From: Chara braunii
Taxonomy: Eukaryota > Streptophyta > Charophyceae > Charales > Characeae
NCBI GenBank assembly: GCA_003427395.1
Contig: BFEA01000080.1
Coordinates: 2,929,040 to 2,993,039 of the forward strand
Direction of reading: 5' to 3'
Length of the DNA: 64,000 nucleotides
The notes beneath the pieces were generated by a model. The model saw nothing but the letters and a program-made list of their open reading frames with translations, did not search any database and was not told the DNA's origin. Made by a program: the position numbers and the translations under genes. Positions 43,377 through 55,418 of this stretch are shown here, in pieces. Position 1 is the stretch's first letter; each line of letters starts with the position of its first letter.

Positions 43377-44328
43377 CAAGGGGCATAGACAGCAGTAGGG
43401 GTTTGGAATAGTATTAGGGGGACCCGCGCACTCTGTCAGTATGGGGGAGGATAGAGAGTGGTACCAGGACAGTCGGTTCTGTAAGGATGCGGTAGGGGAG
43501 TGTCGGCGAATATGGAGCTTCCCTCCACTGCGCAAATTAGCCCGGTGGCCGCATTAGCCTGGTTAGGTAGATTTGAGCAGGCTAGGACAGGTCTCTTCTG
43601 GGGTTTGGCAGGATTGACAGTCAGGAGTTTGTCTGAATGGTTGAATATGTTTCATAAGTCTCTGGTTCTGCCAGAGCCGTAAGATAAGCTGAGTAATGCT
43701 CTCAGTATATTGTGGGGTTACCAGCCTCTATTTTGGAGATATAATATGAATGGAGTTGCTTTTTAACCAAAATTTCCAAAAACAAAAAGAAGTAATTGCA
43801 GTCAGATACGACCGGATATAACGCCCACCATAATCACAGTAACCGTTAGATATTCTTTTAACCAAAAACAAAAAGAAGTAATTGCAGTCTGCCAGCCTCA
43901 AGGGTTCAATTTCGCATCGGGGCTGGCAGATTAGATAATTTTTTAATACTCTGAACAGGCAAATCCTACACACACACACGCTCTTCACCTTACTGCTCTC
44001 TCTCTCTCTCTCTCACTATTCAGTCTGCGCTTCTCACAGGTAACGGTGTGCACCAAGGGACAGACGATAATGCAGCCCGACTGGGAAGCAATCATACGTA
44101 CATGACAATCATACTGAGAACCCAGTATTGTGTGGTGGTTTGCGGATCCACCCCCTCTGTAATCATATATACATGACAAATCATTGCTGGACACACTTCC
44201 ATCACACCAGGCAATGGGATAACAGGCAATGGGCAAGACATTTCCACTGGCCCAGATGACCAGGCTCATTCCAGACCAATTGAAAGCCCTAGAGTTTTAA
44301 GAGCTCCCCGGAGACAAAAGAACTTCAT
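43377..44328. other. No gene seen
   Basis: Noncoding. AACCAAAAACAAAAAGAAGTAATTGCAGTC-like blocks occur twice (near 43770 and 43858). A short CT tract is at 43998-44015. Confidence 0.4.
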
Positions 44329-44795
44329 CAAACCACAAGTACATTTCCAAGCCAAATTTCTCAGGGGCACCATGCACGCACAGCCGCGTCGGGCGGAATA
44401 TCAAGGGATGTCATTTTGCTTGAAAACCATCCAGTCAAAACGGGTCGCATGGCCCAATTTGACTTGATGAACTTCCAGTGAAACGTTCCCCGGTACATCC
44501 CACCCCATCCGATGCAGCTGCATGCAAATTGGCCGCGCAATGTACTGCTGGTTTAAACTACCAGTTCGCTTGCCAGCTATTTTTTCAGAGTTGCAGTGTG
44601 CATGCTGCCACGACTCTTGGAAAGTGCCGGACCGAAGTTTCGCAGGAGATCCGTCCAGGCATAGGATCTCGCATGCGACCCATTTTGCCTGGATGATGTG
44701 CCACCAAACCGCCCCCCCGGGACTTCCCAAGAGTCGCAGGAGCACACACACCGCGCCTCCGAGAAATTGGCTGGGAAACGAACTGGTGGCTTAGG
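44329..44795. mobile_element. Composite foldback related to the TTAA MITE family
   Basis: CTACCAGTTCGCTTGCCAGC (44558) faces GGCTGGGAAACGAACTGGTGG (44769). Inside them TGCCACGACTCTTGG faces CCAAGAGTCGCAGG. An outer arm with CAAGCCAAATTTCTCAGG (44354) and CATCCAGTCAAAACGGG (44428) faces CCATTTTGCCTGGATG (44679). Ends are flanked by TTAA, TCAA or TTAG. It looks like two related elements inserted next to each other in opposite orientation. Confidence 0.55.
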
Positions 44796-45550
44796 GCCTC
44801 GTCAGACACTCCTCGGGGATGCGATTCCACCTGTCCTCAGAGATGAAATTGGAAACGAAAATGTAAAGAACAAATCCCTGGACTCGATCCGCATATGATG
44901 GGTAAATAAAGAAAGCTGAGTTCCATAATCAATTGCTAAATAAGGATATGGTGGCACAAGGATTTCCCATCCATTTCGTCCTCTTGGCTCTATCCGTTGG
45001 AGCTCGAGGATCCGTGTTTCACAGAGAGGAGAGGGCGTGCACATAGTGGTACATTACAACGGAGAATCTGGATCATGGCGGCACACGATTGGCTAAAAGC
45101 CTGAAGCACAACTGTTTCTTTTTCTTCTTTTTTTTTTGACACTCGTGACTAGTCCTAAACCCGACGCTCAGAGGATGAGTCGACCGGAGAAGATGAAAGC
45201 TTTCGAGTTTTCCAAGGATTCATCCTCAGGCACTTAGGACACTCTTAGAGTATACAATGAGGCCCTTGATATCCCCTAACTCCTGTTTTCATTCGACACG
45301 ACCCATGAATTTCCCTTTTGTGGACATGGCAGGCCCCTGACAAGCCCCTGACCGTTTGGTGAGAGGAGCGTAGCGAGCGAGTTTCCACCCTCGAACCTCG
45401 AGGGACCTCTCAGAGCTCCCTTGAGTTTTCCTATCCTAATATTCGTTATCTCAGTTTTCGTTCGACATTACCCTTGAATTTCTGTTCCAATGAGTGTCGG
45501 GGCAGGTCCCTGACTGTTTGGCGCGCAGCATAGCAAGTTCCCTCCCTTGC
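44796..45550. other. No gene seen
   Basis: Noncoding; two diverged copies of a block with ATTTCCCTTTTG/AATTTCTGTTCC and GGCCCCTGACCGTTTGG/GGTCCCTGACTGTTTGG near 45305-45365 and 45470-45525. Confidence 0.4.
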
Positions 45551-45705
45551 ACCACCAGTATTTCCACAAATCACGGGCGCGCACGCAGCCAGCAATTTTA
45601 ACAGTGCCACGGTGTTTTCACTTGAATGAATTTATTCCAACGCCCCAGGCCATCCCAGCAGGCAGGGGCATTCATGCTGCCGCAACTTCGGGAAGTACTG
45701 GTGGT
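45551..45705. mobile_element. Short MITE of the ACCACCAGTA family (155 bp)
   Basis: Left end ACCACCAGTATTTCC and right end GGAAGTACTGGTGGT pair over 15 bases with one mismatch. The flanks are TTGC and TTGA, a degenerate form of TTAA. Further single ends of the family lie near 45845 and 45885. Confidence 0.65.
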
Positions 45706-46555
45706 TTGAACGTCAAGACACCTACCACAGGCTACAAGAGCTGCCTCGAGTTCTTGCCTTTTGAGAGCGACTTCCGGAAGCATATCTTGCGTCTAAAGCT
45801 TTCATAATATAATATCCGATTTCGAAACTGGGAAATTCCGCTAACGCGGTGGTTTGAGCATCAAGGCACCTCTCAGAGCTCCCTACTGGTGGTTTGAACA
45901 TCAAGGTTTTGAGCGCCAGCCCACAGACGGGGGACGGGTGAAGATGGGGGGAGGGGTGGCGCCATGCTACCTTGAGTTTCCACTGGAGGTACAGAACGAG
46001 CCCCTAAGCATCCTACCCAGACAATGCCGATCACAGTGGTCCTTCCTCCACTGCAGAACATCCCACTACACATCCCTATCTGACAATCAAAATGTTGGTC
46101 ACGCGCCCGAGTATGGGGATCAGAATGCAGTCCAGAGTTAAAATGTTATGCAGTTGTGCAAGGCCCAGTACCCCGTAATCTGCACCCGCCCACTTGATGG
46201 GCAGTGCTTCGAGGCTGCACAGCGGCGGCTGCAGTGCACTTCCTTACCCGCGGCATAGTACAAACATTCATCCCAAGCAAGTCGTGGGAGGTGGTCCCCG
46301 CCCCGATACTACCGGCAGGGCAACTTCGCAGTTCTTAGGTTGTGAGGATGTGGGGAGACGGCCGGCGACTGGGCCAGATAATCTATTATGAAATACGGCT
46401 GCGCGATCATAACCTCTGTCCAAACATCTCACAGATCATACCTTCGTTTCACGAATGGAAGGCGTGTTCAAGTTCATCATCCGTCGTTCTGGCTGGCAAA
46501 AGGTTGAAAAACAATATTGCAACGATGTTCCGACATGGGGCCTCGCTGTAGTAAT
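45706..46555. other. No gene seen
   Basis: Noncoding apart from single MITE ends at 45845 and 45885. Confidence 0.4.
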
Positions 46556-46650
46556 CTCCATATGCACAAAAGGCCAAAAATATGGTGGTGGATCTTTCCA
46601 CCACCTCGCGAAAGATTCATTCCGATTTTGCACATTGGGAGAGTAGTGCA
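46556..46650. mobile_element. Foldback family copy
   Basis: CATATGCACAAAAGGCC on the left, the core TCTTTCC then GCGAAAGATTCATTCCGATT, and TTTTGCACATTGGGAGAGTA on the right match the elements at 18653 and 57305. Confidence 0.55.
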
Positions 46651-46794
46651 GGGAAGCCCAAGAACACTTCCTCTTGCCTACAAAAATGTGAAACAGTTAT
46701 AAACCAGGCATGGGAAAACATTATGGGGAGGAAAAATAAACACAACGTGGAAGGAGCCGACCAGGTAGAGTACAGCAGTGGGCCCAACCACCTG

Positions 46795-46960
46795 CCGTAA
46801 AAACAAACACCTGACACTGTTGATAAGCAAGTGAATACTGTTTTTTGGGGACATCCGATCAAAATTCGCACAGACGGTTATTAGCATAATATGCAAAGCA
46901 AATATCGTTCCAAAAATCATGCCCAATGCAACACGCCTTAGGGCCTCATTCCCCTACTCG
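46795..46960. repeat. Dispersed repeat R1, copy 1
   Basis: AAACAAACACCTGACACTGT, TTAGCATAATATGCAAAGC, CCAAAAATCATGCCCAATGC and AACACGCCTTAGGGCCTCAT. Parts recur at 48005-48115 and 48725-48830. Confidence 0.7.
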
Positions 46961-47150
46961 CCATCCGCCACGCGTGGCGGGCGTGCCTTCATCACATCAC
47001 CAATCACCACAAAACGAGCATCATCAGAATTCACAAACAAATGTATTTGGCGGCCGTCAGTTGCCAAAGCCTCTGGTTCCCCCGCCTGCGGTATGTTCAC
47101 CCTCTGTGAAACGCTTTGAGTGGCGGCCGCCTCTGATGGCGACAACCTGA

Positions 47151-47240
47151 CCCTCGGTCTCCATTGTGCCGTAGTGTTGGCCGCCTCTGACAGCGACAAC
47201 CTTGACCCTCGGTCTCCATTGTGCCGTAGTGTTGGCGAGT
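47151..47240. repeat. Tandem repeat of about 61 bp
   Basis: GACCCTCGGTCTCCATTGTG and CCGTAGTGTTGG occur twice, starting near 47151 and 47211. Confidence 0.8.
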
Positions 47241-47579
47241 TTCCGCCGCGCGTATCAGTTTTTTCCAGTCTATGATTGTTCCAGGACCTACCTTCAAACC
47301 TTATCCCACGAGGACGCGGACCACCCCACCAGGCTCGGCCTAGTCCCACTACAAAACCGTAGCTAAACAACCACACCGTTCCATTGCCTCGCCATCCACC
47401 ACAGTCCACTATCTCTACCAGGATCGAACCCCCACCTTTCCGCCACGATTTCCTGGTTTGGAGCATCGCCACGGTTTGTGGCGGATGGCAAGTTGTGGAA
47501 CGAGCCCCTTACAAACAGAGAGGAGGAGTGCCAAAGAAGTCGACAGAAACATAACGTAAGTACGTACACATGTACACAC

Positions 47580-47975
47580 ACGTATATATATATACATAAC
47601 ATAACTACGTACACGTGTACACACACATATATATATATACATAACATAACTATGTACACATGTATATATATATATATATATATATCGTATATAGTCAAAC
47701 AGAGCTGCCCGGTAAGCCGTAGGCAGAGAGGGAGAAAGGGAGAAGAGGACAACAAACGAGGGGATGTGGTTAAGCATCAATGACTGCCCAATAACTGATA
47801 CCCTGAGGTGGGCACCAACCACTGCCCTCAAGGTACCTGTGACAAAAATCAAAGCAGACTATCACTCACCCACACCAGTATACATATGTATTTATATACG
47901 TATGTATTATATACATGATGGAAAACTCAACAGACTGTCGGTTCACACCCCATCACAAGCAAGCAAAACACCCAT
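47580..47975. repeat. Dispersed repeat R2, copy 1, with TA microsatellite
   Basis: Tandem TACACACGTATATATATATA-type units lie at 47570-47660. Then come GTCAAACAGAGCTGCCCGG and AGGCAGAGAGGGAGAAAG, and ATGATGGAAAACTCAACAGA. The block 57770-58080 is an inverted copy, and 48870-48945 repeats the first part. Confidence 0.8.
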
Positions 47976-48004
47976 GAAACAAAGAAATCTGTCACAGCCA
48001 AAAA

Positions 48005-48115
48005 ATACACTCCAGACGCTGTAGAAACAAACACCTGGCACTGCTGATAAGCAAGCAATACTCCTTTCAGGACATCCTATAAAGGGCCTCATTGCACTAC
48101 ACTCTCCATAGGCTA
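48005..48115. repeat. Dispersed repeat R1, copy 2
   Basis: AAACAAACACCTGGCACTGC, GATAAGCAAGCAATACTCC and GGGCCTCATTGCACTACAC match 46795-46960. Confidence 0.7.
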
Positions 48116-48149
48116 AGTTTGGCGAGTAGGCGCCTGGTTAAACTTACTA

Positions 48150-48252
48150 CCATCCTCCACCGAACATTACGCACCCTAAAAATTACAAGCTATATTTCCG
48201 CCCAGATACAGCCAAAACAAGGGTGCATTGTGTTCGGGGGAAGACGGTCACC
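48150..48252. mobile_element. Degenerate copy of the 104-bp mariner-type MITE
   Basis: Right end GCATTGTGTTCGGGGGAAGA then CGGTC matches the inverted end at 50837-50858 with a few changes, and part of the interior is similar. The left end is not clear. Confidence 0.45.
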
Positions 48253-48454
48253 AAACTTGATGCGCGTAGAGTATTCGGGACGTCCGATACAGGGCCCTGC
48301 TTGCACTACTCTCTATAGGCCAAGTTCGGCGAGTAGGCGCCTACTTGCACCTACTCCCCAAACTTGATTAACGCACCTACTCCCCAAACTTGGTGGGGGG
48401 AAACGTGTCAGAACTTTCGCCAAGTCTCCTTTTACAATCCTCCACAGAGTGGAG
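48253..48454. repeat. Short repeats with GGCGAGTAGGCGCCT
   Basis: GGCGAGTAGGCGCCT occurs near 48122 and 48329, and CACCTACTCCCCAAACTTG twice at 48348-48390. Confidence 0.6.
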
Positions 48455-48575
48455 ACGAGTTCAACCTCGTGATCCTCCACAAAACAACTTCTTGGCGAGT
48501 GAAGTGCGACGAGTTCATCATCCTCGTGACCCTCCACAAAACAACTTGGCGAGTGCAGTGCTTCACGAGTGGAGA
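48455..48575. repeat. Tandem duplication of about 60 bp
   Basis: CCTCCACAAAACAACTT and GGCGAGTG occur twice (about 48473 and 48531), with CACGAGTTC/CACGAGTGG blocks between. Confidence 0.75.
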
Positions 48576-48724
48576 TCATGCAGACAATTTTTTTTTAACT
48601 TTTCTATAGATAAAATATAGTGGCGAGTACGTGCAACCAGGCCAGGCCCTCCGGTTCGACACGATTCGAGTTTTTTTTCACTCTCCACACAACTAGAGTG
48701 GATGGCGAGTGGTGCAACTACGCC

Positions 48725-48945
48725 CAAAATTCACACCGAGGATTATTATTAGCATAATAATCAAAGCGAATATCGATCCAAAAATCATGCCTGATGCAAC
48801 ACGCCTTGCAAACAGAGAGGACGCTCGCCACAGACGCCAACAGAAATATAACATAACTATGTATATATAGTCAAAAAGAGCAGCCTACGGTAAACCGTAG
48901 GCAGAGAGGGAGGGAGAAGAGGACAACAAACGAGGGGCTGTGACA
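48725..48945. repeat. R1 copy 3 fused to part of R2
   Basis: TTAGCATAATAATCAAAGC, CCAAAAATCATGCCTGATGC and AACACGCCTTGC (R1) run into GTCAAAAAGAGCAGCC and AGGCAGAGAGGGAGGGAG (R2). Confidence 0.7.
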
Positions 48946-49265
48946 GCTGTTCCGTCGGAGTTTCGCCGACTATATATGCATATAGATACACATACATACA
49001 TATATCCTCGTTAGCACCAAAACTTCAAAAAAGGGACGCACCCACAGGCTACGCGGCAAGTTGAGCAAGCTCCCCGCGATTATATATATATATATATATG
49101 AGTTGGGCAACGTCGCCTGAGATTCCTTGACAGGAGTGATTACGATGTAGCTTTGCCTATTTAGATAGAAGGCCCTTGAGGCCGTCCTTCGCACGAACCA
49201 GGTGCGCTCCTGTAGAGCTAAACAAAAACGAAGTCAAACAACGTAGAACAGACAGGCGATTGATG
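48946..49265. other. No gene seen; TA microsatellites
   Basis: Short TA runs near 48970 and 49080-49099. No coding region recognised. Confidence 0.5.
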
Positions 49266-49363
49266 GGGCTCGCCGCACCACTCACCAACTGCACAAAAGA
49301 CAAAAGTGTACCTTTCCATGTTCACGCGGAAGACTCGGTCTCATTTTGCCCATTTGGTGACGC
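49266..49363. mobile_element. Foldback family copy
   Basis: CACCACTCACCAACTGCACA then AAAGAC on the left, the core TACCTTTCCATGTTCACGCG, and CTCATTTTGCCCATTTGGTG on the right. The arms pair as in the 18653 element. Confidence 0.6.
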
Positions 49364-50751
49364 GTGCGTGCCGGATACTGCGAGAGGCCCTTGCCTCAAT
49401 GGGTCCCGATAAGACGAATTAAGTCATGTCGTTCCAATAGCAAAAAAAAACACAAAAAAATAGGAAGTATCTTCGAGATTTAACACATCACACGTATGCT
49501 GACACGATGGGGGGCTGTGACATACACTGTTCCGCCTACTGACGACGACAGTCTTCGTCCGTCGATTTTCATTGATTGATGAGAACGAGATGGCCCACAG
49601 CGATGGGCTCCCGGCACACGCCCCGACCGACACAGCGCTCAATCCATTAATCATTGATAGTGGTAGGCTGATTGCTTCATTGGTTGACGCATTGTTCCGA
49701 TCGATTGACCGACTGATCGACTCGTTTGATTAATGATATAACTGTACCAATTACAATTCCTGAACCATCGACTGGGCAAAAGCTAAAAAGGCAGGGTGAG
49801 CCAGCTTTTCTTTCGCTACACGGAGGGACAATCTTACTCGACTCGACAATGCCGATCCACCCACCCATGGATGTGCACTTTCCCGAATAATGCTGCCGAC
49901 TCAGTACCGAGAAAGAAAGGGGACAGGAGAATTGCCGGCCGAAGTCCATCAAAGGCACAGGAAAGCGCCAAGTCCGCATCCTTGCACCTGTTGCAGGACC
50001 AGCCGTGGGGACCTTGGGAAACTGTTTGGACGTCGCGTTGCAGGAGTGGTGACCTCCGCCCTTCTCTTTTGAGTCAAATTTTCACCAGCAAAGCGTGTGG
50101 CGAATAAGGCCATCGCCACACCCCTCACGAAACGTGAAAGAGAACACCTCTGGTGGCGGGTGCATCTTCCCATGGTTTTGGGGAACATACATGCTCCACT
50201 TTGCACATTCCGTTAGTGGTGTGGCGAGGCCCTAAGATGGGTCCGCACAGTCACGTGTTCACGAGACCGACCGACCGGTCCGGTTGTTGCCACCGGCCTC
50301 ACTGTGTCCGATATGAACCGAAGCAATTGCAGCAGCACGGCGCTCGAAATGCATCCACCCAAATATTATACACAACAAAAGACCTCTTCGCGTCTACGGG
50401 AGAGACGAGGCACACAGCGAGGCGGAAGTTACAAAAAACTCGGCAGACGCCACAGAAACGTGAAAGCAAAGGAGAGCCGGGGGGGTGCACTCAACCAGGC
50501 GGAGGGGGGAGGGGCATTCAACCAACTGGAGGGCATAGACCAACACGCACACAGAGACAGAAGGGAGGGAGGAACCCCGGAATTCCTCGCAAGTTTTTCA
50601 CTCCTCGAATACAATGGTATTTTTTTACAGCAGGCAAATCTTTGACTCTACCCCTCCTCGAACCATAGCAATAGAGTACACTTGTCAATTATGTCCTTCT
50701 CGCGGAATGTATGGGGGAATAACCTCTCATTTCGATTGGTTAATCTCACTC
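49364..50751. other. No gene seen
   Basis: Mixed sequence; several frames of about 100-170 codons (for example 50153-50668) have no family resemblance. Confidence 0.4.
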
Positions 50752-50754
50752 TAC

Positions 50755-50858
50755 AGTCTTCCCCCGAATACAACGAACGGTCATTATAGCTGAATTTAGA
50801 CTGAAAGATGAACCAAATTCGGCGATAATGCCCGCGCGTTGTATTCGGGGGAAGACTG
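50755..50858. mobile_element. 104-bp MITE with perfect inverted ends and TA flanks
   Basis: Left end CAGTCTTCCCCCGAATACAA and right end TTGTATTCGGGGGAAGACTG are exact inverted repeats (22 bases inside; 25 if the flanking TA and one more base are counted). TA lies on both sides (50753-50754 and 50859-50860). TA targets and CAGT ends are typical of Tc1/mariner-type elements. Perfect arms suggest recent activity. Confidence 0.8.
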
Positions 50859-50861
50859 TAG

Positions 50862-51506
50862 CTACCCACACACATAGGGACAGAAGGGAGGGAGGAACCG
50901 GCGGCAGCATATGTACGGACGCACATACGTTAGCGAGAGAACCGACTGAAAGAGGAAAAGCAAGGCGGGAGTAGGGGAACAGGAGACGAGGAAGAAATTA
51001 TCGAAGAGAAAAAGAGATGGAAGAACGGTAGAGACGGAAGAGGAAGGGGGCACACATATAGAGAGAACACGAAGGAGATGAAGAGGGCGTTTCAGGAAAA
51101 CAAGCATGCATAGGACTGAGCAAACAACAGAAAACGGGGCAGGGCAGGCACTACTGCACTTTCAAACACATTTGACATATGACTTGAATGAGAACACATT
51201 TAAATCATTCTTTTCTTCTGTAAAACACCGATCGCGTTCAACGTAGTAGTGTAGCACAGTTCAAAAAAAAAATAAAAAAAAAAAAGTGTAGCACTGCAGT
51301 CCGATAATGTACCGTTAAAAATGAGACCGTCACCAACACACCCATGTCCGACGACGAAGCGGAATCGAGTCCACTGCAGGTTGTGTGACAGCCACAAAGG
51401 AAAAACGAAACGATGCCAACTGAGTTCTGGCGAGAACATCTCATCAAAAACTGATCGACTTAAGCGAAACCGCTCCAAGAGTTCGAGAATCAGAGCATGC
51501 ACCAAA
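50862..51506. other. No gene seen; purine-rich
   Basis: GA-rich sequence to about 51110, then mixed. No coding feature. Confidence 0.45.
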
Positions 51507-51775
51507 GTCGATTGACAAATAAACAAAAACGGGAGAAAAAGGAAGATAAGGCGCAGGATGGAAGAGAAACAGAGGCCCTACACAGAGAAAAAAAAAAAAA
51601 ACGCTCCACAGCTCGTGCAGCAGAGTATGCACCAATTCGAAAGTCGATTAACAAATAAACAAACACGAAAAAAAATCGAAAGTCGATTAACAAATAAACA
51701 AACACGAAAAAAAAAAAAAAAAGCCCCAGGATGGGAGAGAAACAGACGCCCTACACAGAAAAAAAAAAACTAGTT
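51507..51775. repeat. Tandem duplicated block with poly(A) spacers
   Basis: AAAGTCGATT(A/G)ACAAATAAAC occurs at about 51506, 51640 and 51680. CAGGATGG(A/G)AGAGAAACAGA occurs at about 51555 and 51727, each followed by an A-run. Confidence 0.85.
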
Positions 51776-52399
51776 AAGAGAGGAGAAGACATTAATCAAC
51801 GCCTCGGATTTCCGAGTCGAACCCCATCCAATCAAACCACGCCACGTCAAAGGCGACTTTTGCTTGTTCTTTTTTTTCATGAAAACAGAGACTCGATCTT
51901 GACAAGAAGAAACAGCATAAAAAGGTGGATTACGTCATACTAGCAAAAAGGTCTAATTACATTTTCACGCCACGGCAACGGAGACCGTTCTTCACAAAGA
52001 AAAAGACAGCATAAACAAAGTTAAGCACATCGCACGACCAAAAAGGTCTCCGCCGCCTCTTCTGGCCCCGCCCTCGCCCTCGCCTCTGCCCGACCGTGAG
52101 CCCCCATCTTCTCTTTCGACCCAGAAAATCTGAGTACATCTTCAATCATGACTCGGAAGTAATGGATTAACCGAAACTAGCCAAATCAGCGTCATAACGT
52201 CCGAGAGTCGTTTCAAGTGACCCCATCATCATTCACTCCGGGAGCAAGCATTACGACAGGGGAGGGAAAAAAAGAGAATAGCAGTAACTTCAAGCCCCAA
52301 CAACAGTCTAATTCTGCACAAGGTTCGAATCGCGGCTAGAGAACCGATCGTCAGCCTCATTTCAATCATCATCACAACCGTCATAATCATATTCCGTCC
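51776..52399. other. No gene seen
   Basis: Noncoding, with an Arg-rich minus-strand frame of no known family at 51957-52145. Confidence 0.4.
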
Positions 52400-52548
52400 T
52401 TACCAGAACTCCGGGCGTATACCCACTCCCACATCATGCGCCATGATTGCCTTCGCGGCTCCGCCCACCAGCACCCCTATCGCCTTTCTCAACTCCGCTT
52501 GCACCACCTCTACCTCTCTCTCAGGGAGAAAATAAAACCATGACACGT
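52400..52548 (-). CDS. Possible exon with weak RBFA-like resemblance
   Basis: The minus strand reads VHVSWFYFLPEREVEVVQAE, LRKAIGVLVGGAAKAIMAHD and VGVGIRPEF, then GTAAGG, a plausible 5' splice site at about 52400. The pattern (strand, helix LRKA, strand) loosely resembles ribosome-binding factor A. No upstream acceptor or neighbouring exon is convincing, so this may be chance. Confidence 0.2.
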
Positions 52549-53490
52549 GCACCCTCTCTCTCTCTCTTCCGAAGCAAACAACAGCGACCCCAAGACAACC
52601 ATGCGGCCCTTCCCCTCCATCTTTGCTCTCCCAAACCTCTCTCTCCCCCTCTCTCGCGTCTTTCACGGGATTCCTATCCGCTGCCTGAATTTCCAAAATT
52701 CATTTTACCATGGACATGTTCAAGCATTTGCCGTGTCACTCACCTCCAGAGAAATTCTCATGGTAGCTTCCACCTCTGCTTGGGAAATCCCCAATTTCAG
52801 CAGAGCTTTAAACGTGTGCAAGAGAGCTACTCGTCGCCTCCTCACTCTCCTTCTGTGGAGTTCCCGGGAACTTTTGAATCCGCAATGGGAGAACGGTCTG
52901 CCGTCCGTTTCCCCGCCTCGCGACTACCTCTTGCCGCCGAAGCACTTGAAAGTTCATGTCCGTGTCCACTCCCCCCCGCCACTCAGTCTCTCTCTCTCTC
53001 CTCTCCCCATTTTTGACGCGTAGGACGACTCGCTGTCGATCCAATCCAGTCCAATCCAACCAATTACACGTATTCACTTCTTCCTCGGTGCTCTCTGTAC
53101 AGGTTATATCTCATTTAACATGTCCTGATCAACTCACGAACTGTACATTTCACCGCCCGAACATGAGGCGGCATTTCATTTAAGCCCTCACCGTCAGATA
53201 CAAACAGAAAAACAACCAACAGAAATGTTAAAAAAAAGAAAAACACACCATGAACCGCGGTCTTCTCTCCCCTCCTCTGTCCTTCGACAACAAGGTTGGG
53301 AAGAGTCCAGTGTCTCCGCCCGCCCCATCTGTCCTCGACGACTCACACCCCACACCATCATAAGCCTTTCATACAGTGTTGAAGAAAGTCTTCAACGAAC
53401 GGCATCCTCGCTCTCTGGCCAGCCTTCATTGACCAAATTTTACCTCCATTATCATCATCACCATCGTCAATAGCAACACGTGCACTGCGC

Positions 53491-53530
<40 letters not shown>

Positions 53531-53921
53531 GTGAGCGCGCACACAGACACGCCGAGACACGCGCACTCGCACTGGCACACACGCTCGCACACCCACACAT
53601 ACACCCGGAGCCAACCCACCTCAGGTCATCAATGAGTGCCTGTTTGGCATCAAACCTCGGAACATGAAATCCCGCGATCCCACGCTATTAACGACTGCCG
53701 AACCTTGAAAACATTAAGACTGGATGCGAGTGCACAAGCCGCCAACCCCCCTTCCCTCCTCCATTTGCGCCAGACAATGCTGCTTTTCCCCCTCCATCCT
53801 CTAGCGAAGAATCCGTCCATCCATCTGCGCTCGCCCATGCGCCGTCCATCCATCTGCCCTCGCCCATGCTCCCCTCCCCCCTTCACTTCCTACCTTCTGC
53901 CACGTGTCAGTTCCAGACCAC
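52549..53921. other. No gene seen; C-rich with CT/CA microsatellite
   Basis: Many proline/serine-rich frames are composition artefacts. A (CT)n-(CA)n tract lies at 53490-53531. Confidence 0.45.
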
Positions 53922-54030
53922 CAGACGCAACCACAACGCCAGAGTCAGAAAGACAGCCAGACGCAACCAAAACGCCAGAGTCGGAAAGACAGCCAGACGC
54001 AACCAAAACGCAGTCAGAAACAAAGCGCGA
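53922..54030. repeat. 36-bp minisatellite, three units
   Basis: Units start at 53922, 53958 and 53994 with CAGACGCAACCA(A/C)AACGC. In one plus frame they encode repeats of PDATKTPESERQ; 36 is a multiple of three, so the frame is kept. The surrounding 144-codon frame (53636-54070) has no other support. Confidence 0.9.
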
Positions 54031-54432
54031 GGACCGCGAATCCTCCTCCCTCTACATCTTCTCGTCCTAGTTCAATTGTTATCACACAATCGCTCTCCTG
54101 TCTGCGCTCCCTCCGCCATGCCCCGTGCCACATCACAGGGAGGTCACCAAAACCTTGACTGCATCATCGAGAGAGGAAAAGCACTGTCGACGGCCAGCAA
54201 TCCCCTCTCTCAAGTATTTTCTTCCAAAAGGTCCGCGAACATTTGTTCATCTTCCCTTTCCTATTCTACAGTACACTCCCGCCTCGGGATTCGACCGGAT
54301 TACCTTCGCTCGCGCTCTCGACTTGGCCGCTCCTTGACCCAACAACAGATCGCAAAGCCTTGAGCGTATGACACCTGGCCTAAATAGAGAAGAGTCGAGA
54401 TACTCCCACCACATCTCAATACATAGAACACA
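54031..54432. other. No gene seen
   Basis: Mixed, C-rich sequence. CGACTTGGCCGCTCCTTGAC near 54320 is repeated within the duplication that follows. Confidence 0.4.
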
Positions 54433-54684
54433 CGAAACTCCGTTGCCCTCCTCTCCCAATCTCCTCAGCCCTGCCGCTCTCTTTCCCTCCTCCCTTCCCC
54501 AGGTTCGCTGCGACGGTGCCCGTGCGCATCAATCGACATCCACACCTCGACTTAGCCGCTCCTTGACCCACGTACGAAACTTCGTTTCCCTCCTCTCCCA
54601 ATCTCCTCAGCCCTCCCGCTCTCTTTCCCTCCTCCCTTACCCAGGTTAGCTGCGACGGTGCCCGTGCACATCAATCGACATACA
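54433..54684. repeat. Tandem duplication, 142-bp period
   Basis: CGAAACT(C/T)CGTT, CCCTCCTCTCCCAATCTCCT and GCTGCGACGGTGCCCGTGC appear in both units (from 54433 and 54575). Confidence 0.9.
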
Positions 54685-55034
54685 CGACGTGAGACCGAGT
54701 ACACTCGGGTACAGATCACTTTCTCCTCTTCCTTTCCTTTCGATTGCCTTTCTTCACGGTCCAAAGCAATCGCGGCCCGACACCCAGAAACAACATAACA
54801 AACCACGACGAAAACCGGGATAAGTCCGGCGAACTTCTCCGGTGATGAAGAGAAGATAAAACCGACAGCTCCCCAGTCCATCGTTCATCATAGGCTTAGA
54901 CGAAGTCCGGTCACAGCGACCAGCCATGATCCATCCGCCCCCGCGTACACACGACAATCCACACACCAATCGTTCATTCCTCCAATCCTCTTTCCGTACC
55001 AACTTGCTTACTTGTTTTAAATTTACAGCCACCA

Positions 55035-55074
<40 letters not shown>

Positions 55075-55375
55075 TCTCTCGCACGCACACAGGCAAACAC
55101 GCATTTATTGCAACGATCTCGGCAGTAAGGATTGCGGGCGAGGAAAGGTAACGACAAGTGTCAATCAAAAGTACCTAGTAAAAGAGGAAGAGAAGAGGGA
55201 AGAAAGGAGAGTAACCGCCGCTCTCTTCCACATCCCACTTCGACGTCACACCAGCCCATCTGACATCAGCACGCACGGCCATAAAGCCTAACCGAGCTCC
55301 CCACCCTTCCCATAATCTTCTCTCAACATTCGGCGTCATCTCATCTCATCCGCTAATGAACATCGCACTTCCGCC

Positions 55376-55418
<43 letters not shown>

